A DNA stretch of 32,178 nt from Bacteroides sp. (GTDB taxonomy: Bacteria > Bacteroidota > Bacteroidia > Bacteroidales > Bacteroidaceae), in contig JAJBTC010000061.1 in assembly GCA_020861095.1 (NCBI GenBank), forward strand, positions 1-32,178, written 5' to 3'. A program made the position numbers and the translations under genes. The notes under the pieces were generated by a model that saw nothing but the letters and a program-made list of their open reading frames with translations, ran no database searches and was not told the DNA's origin. Below, in pieces: positions 8,948 through 17,502 of the stretch (within the stretch, counting starts at the first letter, position 1; each line of letters opens with the position of its first letter).

Positions 8948-8982
8948 AATGGGGGTTATGCACAGTAAAGCCCTTCAGGTTT

Positions 8983-9017
8983 TCAGAGAAAATCGGGGTA
9001 GATCAGAGAAAATCGGA
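8983..9017. repeat. Direct repeat, 20-base period
   Basis: TCAGAGAAAATCGG occurs at 8983-8996 and again at 9003-9016. It lies just behind the break point of the truncated flotillin gene and may mark the deletion event. Confidence 0.75.
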
Positions 9018-9080
9018 GGAAAAGAGTCTCATCCGGATAGTTCCGGAAATCTTAACCTTTTTTCCGGACAACAATGCATA

Positions 9081-9190
9081 TTTACGTCTCTCTATGTACG
9101 CATTCCTGTTTGCCTCTTTCTGTTTGCGTCTCCCTATGATGTGCGCTCCCTATGTGCGTCCCTCTATTTACGCCTTCCTTTTTGCCTCTC
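9081..9190. repeat. Decayed 13-14-bp tandem array
   Basis: Read on the minus strand, about eight units resemble GGAGACGCAAATAG: for example GGGACGCACATAG, GGAGACGCAAACAG, AAAGAGGCAAACAG, GAATGCGTACATAG and AGAGACGTAAATA. The units differ from each other, so the array is old or tolerates change. The motif GAGACGCA is shared with the inverted-repeat element at 7892-8006. Confidence 0.65.
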
Positions 9191-9280
9191 CGCGATATAC
9201 TTTTTATCAGACAAAAGAACATAAGAACAAAAAAAATAAAACCTTTCCAATGAAGTAAAGTAACTACATGGGGTATTTTC

Positions 9281-9381
9281 AATCGTACATTGTAAATCCC
9301 TTTGCTGACCGCCTGGTTGGCTACGCCGATCTTCGATGAACTGTGTCGACCGTTGGCTCGTAAATCACCCAATCGTCAATC
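9281..9381 (-). repeat. Two GATTTACGATGTACGATT-type repeats behind the Smr gene
   Basis: Copies lie at 9281-9298 and 9358-9381 (the second with the GATTGACGATT variant). The TGA stop of the Smr gene at 9380-9382 falls on the edge of the second copy. Between them (9299-9357) I see nothing recognisable. Confidence 0.7.
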
Positions 9382-10429
9382 ATTTGATAATTACCATCGT
9401 TGCCCCATACCCATATTCCCGGAACGAAGCGTCCTGATAGCGGCAGGTGGGATATTTGCGGCGCAGTTCGTCAAGGATCGACTTGCGCAGGACACCGTCT
9501 CCTTTACCATGAATAAAGACGATCTTCTGTTCACGCTTTCCTTTGTATTGTTCCATTACTTCCCGGAACTTATCCAGCTGATACTGTAGCATATCGGCAT
9601 TGTTCATACCCGTGGTATCGTCAAGCAGCGCATCTATATGCAGATCCACCTCCAGCAACAAAGGGTGGGAAGAGGGAGCTTTCCTGGTAATCGGCTGACT
9701 TCTGGGTTTGTCATGGTTTTTAGGTTGCAAAAGTACTTCCTGTAATTCTTCGGCGGATACATAGACCTGTTTGGTGGGCATATCGTTACGAACAATATCA
9801 TAGACCAATGCCGGCTCTTCAAAGAAATCGGATTCACGGAAGGTATGTAGTTTGTAGAATTTCACGGTATCGATACGCAACTCTACATTGACCGCGGATT
9901 TGAAAGCATAGGTCCTGTCCGTCTTGAAAGGTATACACTGCACAGCTACCCGTTCGAGATCATTTAAGTCAGATTTGGTAAATTCTTCCAGCAACAGTTT
10001 GGTATTGGGTTCCACCAATCCGTGAGACCGATTGTGCCACGACTTTCCCTCCGCGCTCAGATAGGTATAATAGAGGTAGTAGTTGCTATCGTTCACCAGA
10101 TAGGCCTCAAACGGGGTAGTAGTCATCTCTTTCACATTCTCCGGCACGAAAGCCAGAAAGATATTCAGGATATCTCCTCCTTTTATTTCTGTAGGGCGCG
10201 CTACAATCTCCGGTTTCTCTGGCCTGGTTGGTTCCTGCGCCACCGGCGCAGGGGCCGGTTTGCGTTTCAGGTTATAATCGTCTGTCTCTACAACCACACA
10301 ATCCCGTATCAACATCGGAATATCAAAACCATCGGCATCTTCTACCAAGACGATATCTTTTCCCTGGAAACCTTTTACAATACCGCCGCCTACTTCACTC
10401 AGGAAACGGACTTTATCACCTATTTTCAT
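9380..10429 (-). CDS. DUF2027 and Smr domain protein
   Basis: The 349-residue protein begins with a small beta-barrel-like DUF2027 segment ([18 protein letters not shown], residues 1 to about 60), then a Pro-rich linker ([18 protein letters not shown]), a middle beta-rich domain (about 85-240), and a C-terminal Smr domain from about residue 255. The Smr marks EVDLHIDAL and IFHGKG-type [11 protein letters not shown] are both present. Smr domains bind branched DNA or act as RNA nicking endonucleases (MutS2 and ribosome-rescue SmrB families); this DUF2027-Smr arrangement is typical of Bacteroidetes and its substrate is not established. It is divergent from queA with about 200 bases between the starts. 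Confidence 0.93.
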   Translation of the reverse strand: MKIGDKVRFLSEVGGGIVKGFQGKDIVLVEDADGFDIPMLIRDCVVVETDDYNLKRKPAPAPVAQEPTRPEKPEIVARPTEIKGGDILNIFLAFVPENVKEMTTTPFEAYLVNDSNYYLYYTYLSAEGKSWHNRSHGLVEPNTKLLLEEFTKSDLNDLERVAVQCIPFKTDRTYAFKSAVNVELRIDTVKFYKLHTFRESDFFEEPALVYDIVRNDMPTKQVYVSAEELQEVLLQPKNHDKPRSQPITRKAPSSHPLLLEVDLHIDALLDDTTGMNNADMLQYQLDKFREVMEQYKGKREQKIVFIHGKGDGVLRKSILDELRRKYPTCRYQDASFREYGYGATMVIIK

Positions 10430-10602
10430 GTATCTCTTGTTTTTAGAATCTATTTTCAGTTCAGTTACCGCTGAAGATTGTTCCTATACCCTCTATTCTG
10501 TCTTTTCACAGACCCGACTGCCGGGCCGCCTTTTCTGCTGTGAAAGATGAATGTCTGCACAGACAGAACGACTGAGTTTTTCTTCAGTTCAGCAAATATC
10601 GT

Positions 10603-10610
10603 TACTTTTG
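10603..10610 (+). promoter_or_regulatory. -7 box of the queA promoter
   Basis: TACTTTTG matches TAnnTTTG and lies 19 bases before the queA start codon. A T-rich stretch near 10577-10582 is the only candidate for the -33 element. Confidence 0.55.
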
Positions 10611-10628
10611 TCGAAGAAATAAAATCAG

Positions 10629-11855
10629 ATGAAAGAAAACCCCGGACATATACGTATCAGCACATACAATTACACGCTTCCGGAAGAGCGGATCGCCCGC
10701 TTTCCACTTCCGCAACGCGACCAGTCGAAACTCTTAGTTTATCGCCAGGGAAAGATCTCCGAAAAGCGTTTTTCCTCTCTTCCTGATTTACTGCCGGCAA
10801 ACACCCTGTTGGTGTTCAACAACACGCGGGTGATACAGGCACGCCTTCATTTCCGCAAAGAGACCGGCGCACTGATTGAGATCTTCTGCCTCGAGCCGGT
10901 GCTGCCGGCAGAGTATGTTCTCAATTTTCAGCAGACCCGGCAGGTAGAATGGCTCTGCATGGTGGGTAATCTGAAAAAATGGAAAGAGGAGCCGCTGCAC
11001 CGTCAGTTGCAGGTAAAAGGGAAAGCAGTCACCCTCACTGCTACACGCATCGGTACGGAAGGTACCAGCCACCGCATCCGTTTGGAATGGAACGATCCCG
11101 GTGTAACGTTTGCCGATATTCTGGAGTTTTTCGGTGAACTGCCCATTCCTCCCTACCTGAACCGGGAAGCAGAAGAGGCAGATAAAGAGACCTACCAGAC
11201 CGTATATTCACGCGTCCAGGGATCGGTAGCGGCACCTACCGCCGGCCTGCACTTCACACCGGAGGTGTTCAACCGTCTGCGGGAAAAGGGAATCACCTGC
11301 GAAGAACTCACCCTGCACGTAGGAGCAGGTACTTTCCGGCCTGTCAAGAGCGAAGAGATTGCCGGGCATGAGATGCACCGGGAGTTTATCTCTGTCTCCC
11401 GCTCCACCATAGAGACCCTACTGCTGCACCGGGCCAGAGCCATCGCTGTAGGTACTACCTCCGTACGTACACTGGAAAGTCTCTATCACATCGGGGTCAA
11501 GCTCCGCCACCACCCGGATGCCACGGAAGAGGAGTTGCAGGTGAAGCAATGGCAACCTTATGAAGTCACCACGGAACTCACTCCGGAAGAGGCGTTGGAG
11601 GAGGTACTGCGCTATATGGACCGAAATCAGTTGGAGACCTTACATACAGGCACACAGATCATCATCGCCCCGGGATATACATACCGGATCGTCAAAGGGA
11701 TCATTACCAACTTCCATCAGCCTCAGAGTACGTTGTTGCTGCTGGTATCCGCTTTCGTAGGTACAGACTGGAAAAAGATCTACGCATATGCCATGGAGCA
11801 CGATTTCCGTTTCCTGAGCTATGGAGATTCCTCTTTGCTGCTACCGGAACAGTGA
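10629..11855 (+). CDS. queA: S-adenosylmethionine:tRNA ribosyltransferase-isomerase
   Basis: QueA transfers the ribosyl part of SAM to 7-aminomethyl-7-deazaguanine in tRNA and makes epoxyqueuosine, the step before queuosine. Family motifs seen in order are LPANTLLVFNNTRVIQARL, SVAAPTAGLHFTPEV, TLHVGAGTFRPVK, GHEMHRE, GTTSVRTLE and the C-terminal TNFHQPQSTLLLLVSAFVG. The product has 408 residues against about 350 in Escherichia coli; the extra length includes a segment at about 280-330 (LYHIGVKLRHHPD, EVTTELTPEEALEEVL), which is usual in Bacteroidetes. The gene is alone on its transcript: it has its own -7 box, and the Nudix gene follows after 250 bases. Confidence 0.95.
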   Translation: MKENPGHIRISTYNYTLPEERIARFPLPQRDQSKLLVYRQGKISEKRFSSLPDLLPANTLLVFNNTRVIQARLHFRKETGALIEIFCLEPVLPAEYVLNFQQTRQVEWLCMVGNLKKWKEEPLHRQLQVKGKAVTLTATRIGTEGTSHRIRLEWNDPGVTFADILEFFGELPIPPYLNREAEEADKETYQTVYSRVQGSVAAPTAGLHFTPEVFNRLREKGITCEELTLHVGAGTFRPVKSEEIAGHEMHREFISVSRSTIETLLLHRARAIAVGTTSVRTLESLYHIGVKLRHHPDATEEELQVKQWQPYEVTTELTPEEALEEVLRYMDRNQLETLHTGTQIIIAPGYTYRIVKGIITNFHQPQSTLLLLVSAFVGTDWKKIYAYAMEHDFRFLSYGDSSLLLPEQ

Positions 11856-12106
11856 ACTAAGCAAAAAACAGGATCCATTTTATCAGTGGAAATTCATACG
11901 AAGCAAAGGCTGATCCATAAAAAGACACCTATGTATACAGTAAAAAAATGTTATCACATGGATTGTAATCATCTTATTTCTGTTGTTTGCGGAATATGGA
12001 TCTATACCATTGAAAAAATTTATCGTTATGTGCTTTCAGATGTAAAGCCGGATACTACTGACGGATCAGAAGCCATATATCGTTTACAGATAATACAATA
12101 ATAGGT

Positions 12107-12634
12107 ATGCCGAAAGATAATTCCCAGGAGATGTTTCCCCTTGTAGACGAACAAGGTAATATCATAGGAGCAGCCACACGGGGCGAATGCCACAACGGAA
12201 GTAAACAATTGCATCCGGTGATCCACCTGCATGTATTCAACGAAGCCGGAGAATTATACCTCCAGAAACGTCCGGTCTGGAAAGATATACAGCCTGATAA
12301 ATGGGACACGGCCGTAGGCGGCCATATCGATCTGGGGGAAAGTGTAGAAATAGCCCTCCGACGCGAAGCACGCGAGGAACTGAATATCACAGATTTCACT
12401 CCGGAGTTCCTGTTCAGTTATGTATTTGAATCGGAGATTGAACGGGAATTAGTATTTGTATACAAAACTGTGTATTCGGGCCTCATCACACCCAGTGAGG
12501 AACTGAACGGAGGTGCTTTTTATACCCTTAACTACATCCGGGAAAACCTGGGTAAAGATGTGTTTACTCCGAATTTTGAAGGGGAGATAGAGCGGGTGCT
12601 GTCCGTATCGGAAAAAAAGACTAAGAATTCATAG
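12107..12634 (+). CDS. Nudix hydrolase (IPP isomerase-like subgroup)
   Basis: The 175-residue protein has a perfect Nudix box (GX5EX7REUXEEXGU pattern) in GGHIDLGESVEIALRREA plus REELNI, at about residues 68-92, which binds the metal and the diphosphate. The N-terminal PLVDEQGNIIGAATRGECH and LQKRPVWKDIQPDKWDTAVGG resemble Nudix proteins of the Idi/YfcD subgroup, which are often labelled isopentenyl-diphosphate isomerase-like, but the isomerase-specific catalytic residues cannot be confirmed by eye. Substrate unknown; a housecleaning role is inferred. It is convergent with the glutathione peroxidase gene. Confidence 0.92.
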   Translation: MPKDNSQEMFPLVDEQGNIIGAATRGECHNGSKQLHPVIHLHVFNEAGELYLQKRPVWKDIQPDKWDTAVGGHIDLGESVEIALRREAREELNITDFTPEFLFSYVFESEIERELVFVYKTVYSGLITPSEELNGGAFYTLNYIRENLGKDVFTPNFEGEIERVLSVSEKKTKNS

Positions 12635-12684
12635 TCAACGAAAAAAGGTAAAAGGTATACATTTCAAAGCTACATATACAACAC

Positions 12685-12724
12685 ATCTCCTTCATAAGCT
12701 ATTTCAGAAGCGAATGAAGGAGAT
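12685..12724. terminator. Hairpin between convergent genes
   Basis: ATCTCCTTCAT (12685-12695) and ATGAAGGAGAT (12714-12724) form a perfect 11-bp stem with an 18-base loop, midway between the Nudix and glutathione peroxidase stop codons. It could serve both directions; neither side carries a real T-run. Confidence 0.5.
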
Positions 12725-12766
12725 TGCATGTTAAGCCACTTATTTTCCGGATAAATCGTCGGCTTA

Positions 12767-13306
12767 TCAATTGTCCAACCAGTTCAGGATCACCTCACTG
12801 AAAGGGCTCTCTCTGGGTTCTACCGTAGCCACCCAATTGCCGTTCTCATCGATCAGGAACTTCTGAAAATTCCACGTAACCGGTGCGTCCTCTTTTCCGT
12901 TTTCCGATTTTTGCGTCAGCCACTGGTACAGCGGGTGTATATCCTCCCCATTCACCGAGATCTTGGACATCATAGGAAAAGAGACATCGTAGGTGTTGCG
13001 GCAAAAAGCCAGGATTTCCTCGTTGGTACCCGGTTCCTGTTCCCGGAAATTATTGGCCGGGAATCCCAGGATCTCCAGATTGTTCATACCATAGATATCA
13101 TACAATGCCTGCAACTGTTCGTACTGAGGGGTCAGTCCGCATTTGGAAGCCACATTCACCACCAGCACTTTTTTCCCTTTCAGTTGCGAAAGAGGAAAAT
13201 CTTTTCCTTCAATGGTTTGTACAGTAAAGTCATGGAAGTTCTTTTGTTGTCCTCTCAGGGAAGTAAAAGCGAGGAGCAGCATACAACCGAGTAAAATAGT
13301 TCTCAT
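12767..13306 (-). CDS. Secreted glutathione peroxidase family protein
   Basis: The start is set at the ATG at 13304-13306, because AAAGGAGG (minus strand, 13311-13318) is an ideal ribosome binding site for it and the product then opens with a signal peptide (MRTILLGCMLLLAFTSLRG). The mature enzyme of about 160 residues has the peroxidatic cysteine in NVASKCGLT (cysteine, not selenocysteine), the glutamine in NNFREQEPGTNEE, and the tryptophan/asparagine pair in VTWNFQKFL. The common FPCNQF cysteine is replaced (FPANNF). Such Cys-type enzymes normally use thioredoxin-like partners to reduce hydroperoxides; here it would act in the periplasm or at the membrane. The promoter candidate is 80 bases upstream. 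Confidence 0.94.
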   Translation of the reverse strand: MRTILLGCMLLLAFTSLRGQQKNFHDFTVQTIEGKDFPLSQLKGKKVLVVNVASKCGLTPQYEQLQALYDIYGMNNLEILGFPANNFREQEPGTNEEILAFCRNTYDVSFPMMSKISVNGEDIHPLYQWLTQKSENGKEDAPVTWNFQKFLIDENGNWVATVEPRESPFSEVILNWLDN

Positions 13307-13386
13307 ATATCCTCCTTTGATCTGGGTAAACATCTTCACAGGCTGTCAGAAGCATCCAAGCAATTTGCAACCTGCTTTATCTGATA

Positions 13387-13394
13387 CAAAGTTA
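13387..13394 (-). promoter_or_regulatory. -7 box of the glutathione peroxidase promoter
   Basis: On the minus strand this reads TAACTTTG, a full TAnnTTTG match about 80 bases before the start codon. No good -33 element is visible. Confidence 0.5.
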
Positions 13395-13600
13395 AACATT
13401 TTTATGGTATTTGCTCTTCACTCTCCTGAAAACACACTTTTGTATGGATACATTTCCCAGGATCTTTCCGGATATATAGCTTCAGAATCACTTCCGCAGG
13501 AAAATAGTTGTAGCAAAGAAAGATTGATCTGTGAAGGAACGGGCGGGAACAATCGCCACTGTAATATGTGGATGTATAGTTGCCTGCGCAGGGATCCTCC

Positions 13601-14386
13601 TTATTTTTCACTATCCTCCGGAGAGGGATAGAGTACCAGTCCTCCGTCGGCAATGATGGTAGTACCTGTAACGTAGCTCGACTCTCCCGAGGCCAGCCAT
13701 ACCGCCACATTGGCGATCTCTTCCGGTGTGCCGACGTATCCGAGCGGAATCCCTGCTCCATCGCCTTTGCGGTACCGTGGACCGGACACCCTCTCTGTAT
13801 TAATGGGTGTATCTATCCCTCCCGGAGCGACGGAGTTAATACGTATACCCTGAGAGGCATATTCCAGTGCCAGGGTCTGTGTCAGTAATTTCACTCCGCC
13901 CTTGCTGGCTGTATAATGAGCATAGGTTGGCCAGGGAATGATCTCATGCACACTGGATATATTGATGATATTGCCCCGTTTGTTTTTACGCAGGAAGTAA
14001 TTGATGGCTTCGCGGGCACCGATAAAGACACCGGTCAGGTTGATGTCGATCACCCGCTGCCATTCCGTCAGGGAAAGTTTGTGAGAAGGTACCGATTTCT
14101 GTACGCCTGCATTGTTGACCCATATATCCAGGTCTCCATACGCCTCCAGCGTCGTATGCAACAAATGGGCAATGTCTTCCTCACTCTTTACATCGGCATA
14201 GGCAGCTACTGCCTCTCCGCCTTTCTGTCTGATCTCCTCTACCATCTTCTCAGCAGCCTGCGCATTGTCTAAGTAGTTGATCACGACCTTCATTTCCTCA
14301 TCAATAAAACGGCGTATAATAGCGGCACCGATCCCTGATGTGGAACCGGTAACTACTCCCACCTTTCCTTTCAGATCTTTATACAT
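13601..14386 (-). CDS. Short-chain dehydrogenase/reductase (glucose 1-dehydrogenase-like)
   Basis: A complete classical SDR of 261 residues. Cofactor motif TGSTSGIG at 13-20, NNAG at 91-94, catalytic Ser at 144/145, Tyr158 and Lys162 (AHYTASK), and the downstream SVAPGGIDTPIN. The sequence is closest in feel to Bacillus-type glucose 1-dehydrogenases (EEIANVAVWLASGESSYVTG), which use NAD(P)+ on glucose, but SDR substrates cannot be read reliably from motifs. A good ribosome binding site (AAGGAGA, minus strand 14394-14400) precedes the ATG. It stands alone, between the glutathione peroxidase gene and a lipoprotein gene. Confidence 0.92.
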   Translation of the reverse strand: MYKDLKGKVGVVTGSTSGIGAAIIRRFIDEEMKVVINYLDNAQAAEKMVEEIRQKGGEAVAAYADVKSEEDIAHLLHTTLEAYGDLDIWVNNAGVQKSVPSHKLSLTEWQRVIDINLTGVFIGAREAINYFLRKNKRGNIINISSVHEIIPWPTYAHYTASKGGVKLLTQTLALEYASQGIRINSVAPGGIDTPINTERVSGPRYRKGDGAGIPLGYVGTPEEIANVAVWLASGESSYVTGTTIIADGGLVLYPSPEDSEK

Positions 14387-14492
14387 ATCTTTTTCTCCTT
14401 ATTTTCTGTTTTTTATAGAGTAAGCAACGCTTCATTGCCTATCTGTATAAAACACACAAAAGAGAAAAGATGTTTGTACGCGGATCGCTATC

Positions 14493-15161
14493 CTAATACA
14501 ACCAGGATTTAAAATACCACGTAAGAGAAACTTCCTCCGGAATAGAAGTCGTACAAAGAACTGTTCCCTCTTCTGTCAGGGACACATTGGCATAGGCGTT
14601 CCACCCTTTTTCGAAAGAGGCTTCATATGTATAAGTAGAACTATAGCCGGAGAGTGTAAAGGGCCGGTCGGCATAGTGATAGTATACAACGTATTTACCG
14701 GCTACAGAACCTTCACCGGACCAGTCTGTAAGGCTGAGCATTCCTACCCGCTGATCGCCTTTGTAAGCGATAATATCTCCCAGCCCTGCGACAAGAGCCT
14801 CGGTATCGTCTGAGGTTGCCGGCCAGAAGCCACAATAATCAGTTGAATGGGAACGCACCACCTGGGAAAGTTGCTCCGCAGAAAATTCAGTGGGAAGTTC
14901 TAAAGTGATCTTTCCATCCTCATAAGCAGCCTCTACCATTGCTATCATCTCCCAGCAACTGCCACTGATCTCCACTTGCACTTTATCAAAAAAGTCCTTT
15001 TCCGGCAGTCCTACGATGTCCGATATTAGGATAGTATTCTCTACCAGGCTGATATGAGGAACTTCCGGCTCAATTTCCGTAGGGGTATCCTCGTCTTTAT
15101 TACAAGAGAGTAATGACCCTACCAGAAAGAGCCACAACGCAACGATCAACATTTTTTTCAT
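14493..15161 (-). CDS. Lipoprotein of unknown function
   Basis: The 222-residue product begins with a lipoprotein signal peptide; lipobox LLSC with Cys20 followed by NKDEDTP, an acidic spacer that is typical of exported Bacteroidetes lipoproteins. The rest is beta-rich with many aromatic residues (KYVVYYHYAD, YSSTYTYEASFEKGW) and no motif I recognise. It follows glmM on the same strand but after a terminator-like hairpin, so it is probably transcribed separately. Surface or outer-membrane location is inferred. Confidence 0.8.
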   Translation of the reverse strand: MKKMLIVALWLFLVGSLLSCNKDEDTPTEIEPEVPHISLVENTILISDIVGLPEKDFFDKVQVEISGSCWEMIAMVEAAYEDGKITLELPTEFSAEQLSQVVRSHSTDYCGFWPATSDDTEALVAGLGDIIAYKGDQRVGMLSLTDWSGEGSVAGKYVVYYHYADRPFTLSGYSSTYTYEASFEKGWNAYANVSLTEEGTVLCTTSIPEEVSLTWYFKSWLY

Positions 15162-15275
15162 TTGTATACTAATAAAGTAGAGTGTATGTATACTCTGTTA
15201 CTTGATTACAACATAGAATACCCATCTCAGGAAGCACTTTTCAGTTGGATATACTGTCTCGTAGATAGACACGAC

Positions 15276-15301
15276 AAAGAGCAGTAATAACACTGCTCTT
15301 T
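15276..15301 (-). terminator. Terminator-like hairpin behind glmM
   Basis: AAAGAGCAGT (15276-15285) and ACTGCTCTTT (15292-15301) form a perfect 10-bp stem with a 6-base loop, 24 bases after the glmM stop. It would end the long minus-strand block. Confidence 0.65.
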
Positions 15302-15324
15302 ATCCTTTATTTATCTGAAATCCT

Positions 15325-16713
15325 TCAACCGGCAAGTTCACGGATCACCTGCATGATCTTCTGAGCAATTTCCTGCGCCGCTTCCGGTGTAGATGCTTCG
15401 CTATAGATACGTATGATAGGCTCGGTATTGCTTTTGCGCAGGTGCACCCACTTATCGGCAAAATCAATCTTCACACCGTCTATATCATTGATCTCTTCGC
15501 TGGAGTAGATCTCTTTGACTTTGGCCAGGATCGCATCTACATCGATATCCGGGGTCAGGTCTACTTTATCCTTCGCCATATAATAAGCCGGATAGGTAGC
15601 ACGTATCTCACTCACCTTTTTACCTTCATGGGCCAGATGGCTCAGAAAAAGAGCAATTCCTACTAAGGCATCTCTTCCGTAATGGCTGGCCGGATAGATC
15701 ACTCCTCCGTTGCCTTCGCCACCGATCACCGCCTGTGTCTCCTTCATTTTGGCCACCACATTCACCTCCCCTACGGCAGAGGCACTGTATGTCATGCCAT
15801 AACGTTGGGTCACATCGCGCAACGCGCGGGTAGAGCTCAGGTTGGATACCGTATTGCCCGGTGTATGTTTCAGTACATAGTCTGCTACGGTCACTAAAGT
15901 ATACTCTTCTCCGTACATGCTGCCGTCTTCACTGATCACAGCCAGCCGATCTACATCCGGGTCTACCACAAAAGCCACATCCAGATCCCTTCCTTTCATC
16001 AATTGCATGATGTCTGTCAGATTCTTCTCTAAGGGTTCGGGATTGTGGGCAAAATTGCCTGTTGGTTCACAATATAGCTGCTCTACCTCCTGTACACCCA
16101 ACTGTTCCAGAAGTTGCGGAAGCACGATACCTCCCACAGAGTTGACACAGTCGATGGCCACACGGAACCCGGCCTTGCGGATCGTCTCCGTATCTACCAG
16201 ATCCAACGCCAGCACACTGTTTATATGTTTCTGATTGTAAGAAAGATCTTGTCTGTAAGTTCCCAGGTGGTCCACATCGGCAAAGTCAAACTCTTCGGCC
16301 TCTGCCAGCCGGAGCACCTCTTCTCCCTCCTGCGCATTCAGGAATTCTCCGCGCTCATTGAGCAGTTTGAGAGCGTTCCATTGTCTGGGGTTATGAGAAG
16401 CTGTCAGGATAATCCCTCCGGCAGCTCCCTCCATGGTCACCGCCAGCTCGGTAGTAGGGGTGGAAGCCAGATCGATATCTACCACGTCCCAGCCCATACC
16501 CATCAGGGTACCCACTACTGTATGCTTTACCATTTCGCCGGAGATCCGGGCATCACGCCCCACAACAATCTTGTTGCTCCGGACCGTACAGGTTTTGCGG
16601 ATCAGTGTGGCATACGCGGAAGTAAACTTCACAATATCCAGAGGGTTGAGCCCCTCACCTGCTTTTCCTCCGATGGTACCACGTATACCGGAGATCGATT
16701 TGATTAGAGTCAT
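15325..16713 (-). CDS. glmM: Phosphoglucosamine mutase
   Basis: GlmM interconverts glucosamine-6-phosphate and glucosamine-1-phosphate on the route to UDP-GlcNAc for peptidoglycan and LPS. The 462-residue alpha-D-phosphohexomutase shows the phosphoserine loop TASHNPRQWNALK (Ser near 103), the metal site DPDVDRLAV near 252, GGEGNGGVIYP for sugar recognition, and the phosphate-binding RKSNTEPIIRIYSEA near the C-terminus. The Asn in the serine loop and the T-N-T-E-P loop fit bacteroidetal GlmM, but phosphomannomutase activity cannot be excluded. It starts 31 bases behind the DUF4827-like lipoprotein gene and is likely cotranscribed with it. Confidence 0.92.
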   Translation of the reverse strand: MTLIKSISGIRGTIGGKAGEGLNPLDIVKFTSAYATLIRKTCTVRSNKIVVGRDARISGEMVKHTVVGTLMGMGWDVVDIDLASTPTTELAVTMEGAAGGIILTASHNPRQWNALKLLNERGEFLNAQEGEEVLRLAEAEEFDFADVDHLGTYRQDLSYNQKHINSVLALDLVDTETIRKAGFRVAIDCVNSVGGIVLPQLLEQLGVQEVEQLYCEPTGNFAHNPEPLEKNLTDIMQLMKGRDLDVAFVVDPDVDRLAVISEDGSMYGEEYTLVTVADYVLKHTPGNTVSNLSSTRALRDVTQRYGMTYSASAVGEVNVVAKMKETQAVIGGEGNGGVIYPASHYGRDALVGIALFLSHLAHEGKKVSEIRATYPAYYMAKDKVDLTPDIDVDAILAKVKEIYSSEEINDIDGVKIDFADKWVHLRKSNTEPIIRIYSEASTPEAAQEIAQKIMQVIRELAG

Positions 16714-16744
16714 AGGTTAAACAATATTAGAAGGTTGAGATAGA

Positions 16745-17383
16745 TTAATATCGTTGGAAATATACATCGTAATAATAGGGATAAACCGCGGCGGAACTGT
16801 ATGTATGTCCCATTTTGGACGGGATAATCAGTTTTACATGGGACTTATCACGCAAAAACTGTATAGATTGCAGCCAACCGTTCATTACACCTGTTATAGA
16901 ATACCCATATGCATAATAGTATAATTCAGACAATGTAGGATAAACTCCAGGCTCAGTCAACAGAAAAAGCCCCGATATACTGGAACCACTCCGAACCAAC
17001 CGGAATCCTTCCGGATAAGACCCATAATGAGTATCCGTAATATCAATGATCGTATCCCCGGTCATGATACTATATTCTACATACCGCGCCAGTACGATAT
17101 CATTATTCCGGAACGTGTCGGTAACTTCTTCCGTTCCCCGGTCCACGATCTGCATATATACTCCGGTATCAAAATATACATACTCATTCTTAGAAACATC
17201 TGTAACCGTATCTTTCAGGAACTCCTCTTCCGGGATCACTTTGATGTTATGATCCGCAATGTATTTATTGATTGCTTTTCGTTCATCAGCCAGTTTTTCC
17301 GCGTAAGTCTTTGAATTGTCGCAGCTATAAAATACACTTCCAAGTATGCAAAAAGAGAGTAAAAAGAATATAAGCTTCTTCAT
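16745..17383 (-). CDS. DUF4827-like lipoprotein, FKBP-fold candidate
   Basis: I take the ATG at 17381-17383, which gives a normal lipoprotein signal (MKKLIFFLLSF, lipobox FYSC, Cys21), not the in-frame ATG 30 bases upstream. The 212-residue product carries the features of Bacteroidales DUF4827: EKLADERKAINKYIADHNI, then a beta-rich C-terminus ending in YPYYYDVYFQRY. The arrangement (helical N-terminus, then a GDTIIDIT ... ITGVMNGW pattern) recalls the FKBP peptidyl-prolyl isomerase fold, so a periplasmic folding helper is an inference. It lies between nrnA and glmM, a gene order I associate with the Bacteroidales. Confidence 0.85.
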   Translation of the reverse strand: MKKLIFFLLSFCILGSVFYSCDNSKTYAEKLADERKAINKYIADHNIKVIPEEEFLKDTVTDVSKNEYVYFDTGVYMQIVDRGTEEVTDTFRNNDIVLARYVEYSIMTGDTIIDITDTHYGSYPEGFRLVRSGSSISGLFLLTEPGVYPTLSELYYYAYGYSITGVMNGWLQSIQFLRDKSHVKLIIPSKMGHTYSSAAVYPYYYDVYFQRY

Positions 17384-17410
17384 TTTGTTCTTTAATGATA
17401 TAATACGGCA

Positions 17411-17418
17411 CAAAAATA
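17411..17418 (-). promoter_or_regulatory. -7 box candidate for the DUF4827-glmM unit
   Basis: Minus strand TATTTTTG (TAnnTTTG), 28 bases before the lipoprotein start. No clear -33 element. Confidence 0.45.
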
Positions 17419-17465
17419 TCTGATTTTATCGAAACTACCTCCCATATGCCGGATAAAGTTCCGAT

Positions 17466-17498
17466 CCTTTAACCTTTATCTTTTATCTTTTAACCTTT
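17466..17498. repeat. A/T-rich direct repeat directly behind the nrnA stop
   Basis: CTTTAACC and TTTATC/TTTTATC units alternate over 33 bases, four bases behind the nrnA stop codon. It is similar in position to the arrays behind recQ and tsaC. Confidence 0.6.
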
Positions 17499-17502
17499 CC
17501 GG

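Noticed and set aside
8394..8963. 189-codon frame with an ATG at 8963 overlapping the flotillin fragment
   Set aside because: The product is an Arg/Gly/Ser-rich shadow in the wrong frame of the Ala/Glu coiled coil; the flotillin residues are in the other frame.
11886..12101. 71-codon frame just before the Nudix gene
   Set aside because: No domain, weak start context and an AT-rich composition like a spacer; it may be a leader but nothing supports translation.
13420..13600. Possible cobalamin riboswitch (GCCACTGT at about 13555 and CCGCAGGAAAAT)
   Set aside because: Only one short B12-box-like word fits; the terminal AGACCTGCC-type element and the order of helices are missing, and the plus strand leads into the back of the SDR gene.
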